From Zygnema cylindricum (lineage: Eukaryota; Streptophyta; Zygnematophyceae; Zygnematales; Zygnemataceae), in NCBI GenBank assembly GCA_037447655.1, contig JBBHKE010000277.1:58831-122830 (forward strand): a stretch of DNA of 64,000 nucleotides, in the 5' to 3' direction. This document shows, one piece after another, positions 56,661-64,000 of the stretch; position 1 is the first letter of the stretch; every line of letters starts with the position of its first letter. The notes beneath the pieces were generated by a model. The model ran no database searches and was not told where the DNA came from. It saw only the letters and a program-made list of their open reading frames with translations. The position numbers and the translations under genes are program-made.

Positions 56661-57395
56661 GACTTTGTTAGGTGTGGAGAGGTGAGGGGATTACAAATCT
56701 GACTAGAACATGGAGGCGGGGAGAGAAAGGGGTAGGAAGAGAATAAGGGAATTTCTGAGGAGAGTGAGGGATGAGGTATGAGGGGGAAAGCTAAGGGGGA
56801 GGGAGAGAGGAAGAGGAGGGGGGTTAAAAGAACAAGGGGTCTCGTAGGGAAAATGAGGCGGTACGGTTGGGGAAGAGATTTTCTTACTTGAGTAAAGAGG
56901 GAGGGGGAAGGAGGGTGATAGAAGCGGAGGTTGAAGGAAATGTGGAATGTCTTCAGGAGATGGAGGAAAGAAAAAGAGAGGGGAGTGAGGGGGAAAGGGG
57001 TGAAGATGGAATGTGGGATCTTGTAAAGAGACGGCAGGAGGTCGTTGATATTATTAAGACAAACAGGGGAGTGGGAGGGTAGCGATGGGGAAGGGAAAAA
57101 AGGGAATTTGGGGAAGTTTTTCTTGAAGGGATAGGGAAGGGATTACAAGAGTGCGAGGGGAGATGGGGAGGGAGAGGGATGGGGGGCAAGAGAAAAGATC
57201 TTTGGGAGAGGGAGGAGGTTCGAGGAGAAATCTTGTTAGGAGTGGGGAAAGAGTGGGAGGATAGGGAGAAGAAAATCGACACTAGAACTTGTTAGGAGAG
57301 GGAAGTTGGAAATAGAAAACAAGATGGCGGTGAGAATAAAATCATGCGGTCAAAAGTGGTATGGATGAAAGGGAAACTGTTGGGGAGAGAGTAAA
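56661..57395 (+). repeat. Degenerate purine-rich sequence
   Basis: Still G/A-dominated but with interspersed unique bases; probably old GA satellite. No gene. Confidence 0.7.
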
Positions 57396-58140
57396 TCAAG
57401 GATTATGTCAAGAGAGAGGGGGAAAGGAGGAGGTGAAAGGAGAGGGAAATGGGTTGGTGGGATGAAAAGAGACTGGAGAAGGACAGGTAGAGGGAGAGGG
57501 CGAGTGAGAGGGAGGGGGAGAGAGAGGGGGAGAGGGAGAGGGAGTGGGAGAGGGATAGGGAAAGGGAGAGAGAGAGCAAAAGGGAGAGAAAGAGGGAGAG
57601 GGCATGGGTGAGAGAGAGGAGGGGAGATGGGGAGGAAGAAAGGAAAGGAGGGGGAGTGGAGAGGGAGATGGATGGGGAGAAGGAATTGGAGAGAGAGAGA
57701 GGGAGGGGATAGCGAGAGGGAGGAGATTGAGAGAGGGAGAAGGAGAGGGAGAGAGAAGAGTTAGGGAGTGGAAATAGAGAAGGAGAGGGCGAGGGAGAGG
57801 GAGACGGAGAGGGTGAAGGAAATGAAGAGGGAGAGGGAGAGAAATAGTGAGAGGGATAAGGAGAGGGGGAGGGAGAGGGAGAGAGAGTTGGAGATGGGAA
57901 GGGAAAGGAAATGGGAGAGGGAGTAAGGGAGGAGAATAGTGAGGTAGTTGAAAAGGGAGAGGGAGAGGGAGAGGGAGAGGGAAAGAGAAGAGGCAATATG
58001 GAGGGAGAGGGAAAGAGAAGAGGCAATACGGAGGGAGAGGGGGAGGAAGAGGGATTGGGAGAGGGAGAGGGAGAGGGAAAGAAGAGAGTCAAGGGGGGGG
58101 GGGGGGGGTGGGGGGGGGGGGGGGGGGGGGGGGAGCGGGG
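57396..58140 (+). repeat. GA satellite ending in a long G run
   Basis: gggaga repeats as above, then G runs at about 58088-58135. Confidence 0.95.
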
Positions 58141-59449
58141 GAGGAGGTAAGGCCAGGATGTCATGTCCATTTTGGTTGAGGTGCTTGGAACAAGTATAGA
58201 TAACAGCTTTAATATGCCCACAAGGTCATTAGGGCTATTACTTTGGACCAAATTAGGGATTGGTTTCCAAGGACCACAAAATAGTTGGATTCTTCGTGGA
58301 ATTTTTGAGACTGACGCAACGACTCAGGGAATATGTCTCAAGGTATAATTTCAAGGAAAAGATCTTAACACAATCGAAAACCATTGCTGCCAAATATTGT
58401 CAGGTTGAGATTGGGTAGGCATCCTCATATTGACGCAATTGACTTAAGAGCTTAGAAAACCTACGAAAACACAGCTCAAACAAGGCTTCAAAGGTTTGTC
58501 TATCTTGTAAAGTTGAGCTAACAACGAATGATAGACTTCAGCCTCCATTTGTTCCCTTGTCTTTTGGATTTTTTTGATGCGTCTGTGCATTCAAATGGCA
58601 TCGTTGTGCATTGTTTGCTCGAAGGTGAGGGTTGGACGTGGACTAAAAGGAAGTGAATAGGGATAAGGCGTAAGAACTCAAGGAACAGGGATAGGCGTCA
58701 GAGCTAGGGAGAGAGTGAGTTACTTCCCTCGACTCTAGGTGCATTAGGTCTTGGTCCATTTAGGGATATGTCACAAAAAGATTGATTTAGATGGGACGCT
58801 AGCGAGTTTCCCAAAGCAGGTTGACCAAAGATTTCCTTAGAGAGAGGGAGTGGGTGGGTGGGCTTACCAAGGATATTACCGGCGAAGGCAAAGGGAGAAG
58901 AGGATGTTAGGACCAGACATTTCTCTCATTTAGTTCTCATTTTGCATCCTACTCGGTCACTCAATAACAATTCACATAAAAATTACAAACCTCTCTTCCC
59001 ATTGTTAAACAACCCATTTATTTTTATTTTTTTTGTTGAACAAAAACCGTTTTCTTCAAGTCTCTTTCATTCCCATTATCTACTTCCACTTGAAGCGTTT
59101 ATGTTTTATTATCATGAAATATTGTTAAATTTCACAAAATCGTTCACAAGAAAGGCGTAATCGTTAACTATTGAAGACGATACTTTCCACGCATAAATTA
59201 TTCTGAGAAATTATTAATTTATAAATTCTTTACCAAAATTTATGTCAACCTTTGAATAGGATTTAAATCTCCGATTCACAGCCACCTCTACTGTAACAAA
59301 TAATTTTCTCAATACACGGTTTGAAAAACTCAAGTACGTTAAACACTTACTTATTTTGATACTAAAAAATCAAAATCACATAAAAAAAACCAAAAAAGGA
59401 CTCCGTTGAATATAAAAAAAGTACGTTAGAAAGATTCTTTAGGAGGACT
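58141..59449 (-). other. Mostly non-coding; two unrecognised coding-like segments on the - strand
   Basis: On the - strand, about 58310-58160 reads through [12 protein letters not shown] and [13 protein letters not shown], and about 58600-58480 reads KIQKTREQMEAEVYHSLLAQ. These have protein-like composition but no family I recognise and different frames, so exons of an unknown gene or a decayed element are both possible. The rest to 59449 is AT-rich sequence after the kinase stop (its 3' UTR side). Confidence 0.25.
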
Positions 59450-61498
59450 CTACTTTTTTGGCGGATTTTCACCTCCTAACATTTTACGGATTTCAAGAAG
59501 TTTCCATGAAACTTGTTCCATATTTGGTCTTTGTTTTCCGGTCGGAAGGGTACAAAGTCGCGCCAAATCGGCAAACATTATTGCCGCGTCTCCATTGTAA
59601 TTTCCCAAATAAGGGTCCATACAAAAATCCAATTTTCGAGAAATGATATACGGTTCCATCTGAAGAAAAGAAAGGAAGGAAGGGAAGGAAGGGAAGGGAG
59701 GAATGGAAGGGAGAGGAAGGGAAGGGAGAGGAAGGGAAGGGAAGGAAGGAAGGGAAGGAAGGAAGGAAGGGAAGGAAAGGAAGGGAAGAAAGGGAAGGAA
59801 GGGAAGGGAAGGAAGGGAAGGGAAGGAAGGGAAGGACGGGAGGAAGGAAGGATTAAAAACATTTATACGATAGGTTTTTTTTTTTTTTTTATCGAAATGG
59901 TATCTAAATGATAGGCTATTAATACCATGACAAAAGTAGGTTTAAAAAAAGATAAAAAATCACGAGAATGTTCATTTACTAGATAGATGTTTATAAACAT
60001 ATTCGAATTAGGTTTAAAAACGTTTGTTTTTCTTAATGGAATGCTTAATCAAACAATTGATGTTTGCAAAAATGAAAAAAGCAGGTTAAACCATTTTTTG
60101 CTATTAGCAGACTGCTTATTTATTTATTTATATGATAGACGTTGATAAGCATTATTTAACTTTTTTTTTTTTTTTTTTTACATACCCATTCTACGAGTGC
60201 AATAGACTTTGAAGCTCCATGGCCATCCAAAACCGGAGGTCTTCCCGAAAGTAGTTCCATCATTACCACACCCAGACTGCAAAAAGAATACAAATTTGAG
60301 AGTGGTCATGAGAGCAAAATTTAACTTTAAAAAATTCTTAATGCCATTCCTTAAAAGGCCATGAAAAGCAATTAAAAAAATTGAAAACAAGACTCTCAAA
60401 AAGACCCCAAAAATCATTAATGGCTCTTAAAAAAGACTCGTCAATGGCTTTTATCAAAATCAAATTAGTCGTCAGCATCAACAAGGTCAACATCAAATGT
60501 CAAATGTCAATGTTAAATGTGAAATTAATATTGAATGTCACATGTAAAACGTCAAATGTCACTGTCAATGTCAATATCTATGTCACTGTCAATTTTCAAT
60601 GTAAAATTTCAAATCTCAAACGTAAAATGTAAAATGTAAAATGAAAAATGTAAAATGTCATATGTTAAATGTCAGATGTCAAATAATGTCAAATGTTTAA
60701 TGTCAAACGTAAAAAGTCAAATGTCAAACGTCAAAAATCGATGTCAAATATACATATCAATATACACATCCATGTCAACATCCATACCAATGTCTATGTC
60801 AATGTTCAATGTCAATGTCATTGTCAATGTAAATGTCTAGATTTAATGTTAATATCCATCTCAATGCATCCATGTTAATGTCCATATCAATGTCAAATGT
60901 AATGTCAATGCAATATCCATATCGATGTCAATGTTAGATTGGGACCAAAAGAAGAAGAAAAAACATATACACACCCGTATGCCTTGCATTTCGTGCGACT
61001 TCAAATCTTGCAATATATTTTGGATGAAAAAAAATATTTAACAACAATACTTGACTTAGTACACACGCATGCACACCATTTACGACAAACATAAAAATGA
61101 CAATAAATATGGAAAATCAATTCAAAATGAAACATGAGAATTTTATGAAAAGAATGTGTTTATTTTAAACATACCCCGACTTTAAAATTTGTGAAATACT
61201 CGAGGTCCGAATTTGAAAAAAAAACAAGAAAGTTTGACATTGTACACACTCGTAGACATAACTTTGTGAAAGATTGAAAAGTTCAAAAACTGATATAAAA
61301 ATGATACAAAAATGATAACAAAAACAATATTTTACTCTCTACTCACCCGAAAACATCACTTTTTGTCGTAACTTTAAAATTTGCAAAATATTCGGGATCC
61401 AAATATCCCTGAGTTCCCGCCACTTTTGTAAGAAATCCGTCAGCATCTCCGTCAGCATTCGGAATGTCTTTAAGTAATCCAAAATCTGCAATTTTGGC
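59450..61498 (-). CDS. Receptor-like protein kinase, C-terminal half of the kinase domain (three exons)
   Basis: Exons on the - strand are 61498-61347, 60276-60186 and 59659-59450; introns follow GT-AG and phases fit, giving 150 codons and a TAG. The peptide starts AKIADFGLLKD (DFG, Mg binding), then VAGTQGYLDPEYF (activation loop and P+1), TKSDVFGLGVVMMELLSG (subdomain IX; the usual SFG/SYG reads GLG), and near the end KQRPNMEQVSWKLLEI (subdomain XI Arg). AGTxGYLDPEY is characteristic of plant receptor-like and related cytoplasmic kinases. The ATP-binding lobe, HRD loop and any ectodomain must be upstream; they are not visible before the assembly gap at 61621-62396. No C-terminal extension. 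The signalling role cannot be deduced. Confidence 0.88.
59663..59850. repeat. (ggaag)n microsatellite in kinase intron
   Basis: Imperfect ggaaggga repeats just inside the last intron. Confidence 0.9.
60470..60935. repeat. (aatgtc)n satellite in kinase intron
   Basis: About 460 bases of tcaaatgtcaatgtcaa-type units with drift. Confidence 0.85.
60978..61026 (-). pseudogene. Degenerate copy of a kinase exon end (1)
   Basis: The - strand reads HPKYIARFEVARNA, aligned with LDPEYFANFKVTTKSD of the exon at 61347-61498. It lies in the intron between the first two visible exons. Confidence 0.45.
61169..61215 (-). pseudogene. Degenerate copy of a kinase exon end (2)
   Basis: The - strand reads NSDLEYFTNFKV and is followed by GTATGT, a splice-donor-like sequence. 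Its DNA (ctttaaaatttgtgaaatac) is close to the functional exon (ctttaaaatttgcaaaatat). Confidence 0.6.
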
Positions 61499-61555
61499 CT
61501 GTTTCAAAGAAAAATATTGAAAAATCAGACCCTTTGTTAAACATAAAAAGAAAGA

Positions 61556-61587
61556 GGTGCGAGGAAGAGAAGTAGAGAGGAATACCA

Positions 61588-61620
<33 letters not shown>

Positions 61621-62815
61621 NNNNNNNNNNNNNNNNNNNNNNNNNNNNNNNNNNNNNNNNNNNNNNNNNNNNNNNNNNNNNNNNNNNNNNNNNNNNNNNN
61701 NNNNNNNNNNNNNNNNNNNNNNNNNNNNNNNNNNNNNNNNNNNNNNNNNNNNNNNNNNNNNNNNNNNNNNNNNNNNNNNNNNNNNNNNNNNNNNNNNNNN
61801 NNNNNNNNNNNNNNNNNNNNNNNNNNNNNNNNNNNNNNNNNNNNNNNNNNNNNNNNNNNNNNNNNNNNNNNNNNNNNNNNNNNNNNNNNNNNNNNNNNNN
61901 NNNNNNNNNNNNNNNNNNNNNNNNNNNNNNNNNNNNNNNNNNNNNNNNNNNNNNNNNNNNNNNNNNNNNNNNNNNNNNNNNNNNNNNNNNNNNNNNNNNN
62001 NNNNNNNNNNNNNNNNNNNNNNNNNNNNNNNNNNNNNNNNNNNNNNNNNNNNNNNNNNNNNNNNNNNNNNNNNNNNNNNNNNNNNNNNNNNNNNNNNNNN
62101 NNNNNNNNNNNNNNNNNNNNNNNNNNNNNNNNNNNNNNNNNNNNNNNNNNNNNNNNNNNNNNNNNNNNNNNNNNNNNNNNNNNNNNNNNNNNNNNNNNNN
62201 NNNNNNNNNNNNNNNNNNNNNNNNNNNNNNNNNNNNNNNNNNNNNNNNNNNNNNNNNNNNNNNNNNNNNNNNNNNNNNNNNNNNNNNNNNNNNNNNNNNN
62301 NNNNNNNNNNNNNNNNNNNNNNNNNNNNNNNNNNNNNNNNNNNNNNNNNNNNNNNNNNNNNNNNNNNNNNNNNNNNNNNNNNNNNNNNNNNNNNNNAAAG
62401 GTAGAAGGAGAGGGAGAGGGGAAGGGAAAGGGAGAGCGATAGGGAGAGGGAGAGGGAGAGGGAGAGGGAGAGGGAGATGGAGAGGGAGAAAGACAGGGTG
62501 AGTGAGGGAGAGTGAGAGGGAGAGGGAGAGGTGAGTGGGACAGAAAGAGGGAGAGGTAGAGGGAGAGGGAGAGGGAGAGGGAGAGGGAGAGGGATAGCGA
62601 GAGGGAAAGGGAAGGGGAGAGGGAGAGGAAGATGGAAAGGGAGATGGAGAGGGAGAGGGAGAGGGAGAAGGAGAGGGAGAGGGAGAGGGAGAGGGAGATG
62701 GAGAGGGAGAGGGGGAGAGGAAATAGGAAGGAGAGGGAGAGAGGGAGGGATAGAGAAGGAAAGGGAGAGAGGGAGGGATAGAGAAGGAGAGGGAGAGGGG
62801 TAGAGAGAGGAATGA
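61556..62815 (+). repeat. GA satellite with a 776-base assembly gap
   Basis: gagaga/gggaga repeats flank unknown bases at 61621-62396. The gap probably reflects collapse of the array. Upstream kinase exons could be inside it. Confidence 0.9.
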
Positions 62816-63240
62816 GCTAGAGTACGGCCTAATGTCCTAAATTAATGGTTTATCTCAGTCGTTTTTCTCAAAAACTTAACGCCGTACTTCTAAAGTTACA
62901 ACCGTACGAAATATTGCAAAAATGTAGAGTACAATTTGCGTTAGAATGTACCACAAATTTTTGTCTTGTGTTTTTCGAGCCTTGTGCACGTCATCTTCAA
63001 ACATATCTTTAAATACATTGGCGATGTGTTTTAAAGTAAAGTAACACCGCTCCACAAATAGAAAAATAGATTCGCACGTCTAAATTTTTTTAGATTGTTT
63101 TTTACAATTTCAAACGACGAGAAAAATTACACGGTTGTTTCTTTTAGTCCCTTACATCCTGTACAGATTTTTTTTTCCAGGGATCTCAAGGTTTCAAAGC
63201 CATTTCACGGAAAGGTGAAAACTGTGTGAAGCCGCCACTT
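62816..63240. repeat. Dispersed repeat copy R4
   Basis: Shares blocks with R1-R3: cttaacgccgtactt, tagagtacaat, tttgtcttgtgttttt and cacgtcatcttcaaac. The order (end block then start block) matches the R2-R3 junction, suggesting the natural unit spans it. Confidence 0.65.
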
Positions 63241-64000
63241 TAGCTCTCGCCTCTCTCACCTTGCTCACTTTGCCTCTCCTTCACTCCACACTTCACTATT
63301 TCGTGGCACTGGTGGAGGTATGCAAAATGTTGAGCACGACTGCACGTGCGCGAACCAAGTCACGTTGGAAAGAATCCAACAAACACGCCCAAAAAAACAA
63401 ATATTGTTTTTTATTGGGAATTGATCATGGCAGTGACTATTTTGGTTGCGCACAGTCACTTATGTCACTTTGTCAAAGATTGTACATTTTAGGTACACGC
63501 TGGTACAATTTAAGTACAGATGACTTTAGATTTGACGGTCTATCAATTGAACTGCTTGGACTTTCAAAATGTAGTAACAACCGGTTAAACTTTTGCCGCG
63601 CTTGTGAACGTCGGCCGTCATAATAAAATCAATAATTCACACGGCCGGCGAAGGTTTACGCTAACAAAACTGCGGCAACCACATGTAAATAAAAGTGTTG
63701 CAGACAGTCACTTTTTGTCGTTTTTCACTTTACGCGAGCTCCACTCTGCGAGCTTATGTTGGCTTTTAACTTTGCCGCAAAATTGAAATTTAATCGTGAA
63801 GCGTTACATTGAACTTAGACGCAAATGAATGAACGACGCGAAATCTTGTACGGATAAATTAATTCGCACGAAACAAAATATACTTTGTACATTATAATAA
63901 AAATATAAAACGGACCTGCGTAAAAATATCAATTAAATTGAAATTTAATCGGAAATTGTAATGGTATTGTACAAAGTATATTTCGTTTCTTGCGAGTTAA
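63241..64000. other. Non-coding right edge
   Basis: No gene recognised; short frames of 60-120 codons do not resemble protein families. tgtacaaagtatat-type sequence recurs in inverted form near 63885 and 63970. Confidence 0.4.

Noticed and set aside
57403-58251. 282-codon - strand frame
   Set aside because: Most of it is GA satellite; only the first 40 or so residues are unique and are discussed as an unrecognised segment.
61557-62501. 314-codon frame spanning the unknown bases
   Set aside because: Artefact of translating N and GA repeats.

Overview
The window is eukaryotic nuclear DNA. Its few host genes are split by spliceosomal introns and are buried in transposons and simple repeats. 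Two of them point to a streptophyte (land plant or charophyte alga): the last exon of a trichome-birefringence-like (TBL/PC-esterase) gene and the 3' exons of a receptor-like kinase with the AGTxGYLDPEY activation loop. The repeat-rich, AT-leaning sequence and a cytosine methyltransferase carried inside a retrotransposon fit a charophyte. I cannot name the species from sequence alone.

Layout. (1) 1-0.9 kb: TBL last exon (+). (2) 2.8-6.2 kb: a decayed endonuclease-type LINE (-), with 5'-truncated relatives near 7.1 and 33.3-33.8 kb. (3) 7-14.6 kb: mostly non-coding, with LTR fragments, tRNA-derived SINE candidates and minisatellites. (4) 14.6-34 kb: a pile of retroelements. In order these are a gag-like fragment (+), Ty1/copia element A (-) with a 1,061-bp 3' LTR and a truncated 5' LTR, copia fragment B (-), a 5'-truncated cytosine-C5 methyltransferase copy (-), and element C (+). 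Element C carries gag, protease, C5 DNA methyltransferase and the start of a Ty3/gypsy reverse transcriptase. It runs at an 8-bp microhomology into a 1.47-kb repeat that is present twice around a copia RT/RNase H fragment. (5) 34-36.7 kb: MITE family members and diverged direct repeats. (6) 37.26-42.99 kb: a host medium-chain dehydrogenase/reductase gene (+) with eight phase-consistent exons and one exon not found. (7) 43-46.4 kb: repeats and SINE candidates. (8) 46.42-52.51 kb: a young, structurally complete copia element F (+) with 663-bp LTRs and a 5-bp target duplication. (9) 53-58.1 kb: inverted-repeat elements and about 4 kb of strand-asymmetric GA satellite. (10) 59.45-61.5 kb: receptor-like kinase 3' exons (-). 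Its upstream exons may lie in the 776-base gap inside more GA satellite. (11) 62.8-64 kb: non-coding, with another dispersed repeat copy.

The most interesting content is element C together with the inverted partial copy at 22.4-23.2 kb: an LTR retrotransposon family that encodes its own C5 cytosine DNA methyltransferase between protease and RT. Both copies are dead. The host genes are unrelated to each other (cell-wall acetylation, redox metabolism, signalling) and share no operon-like logic.
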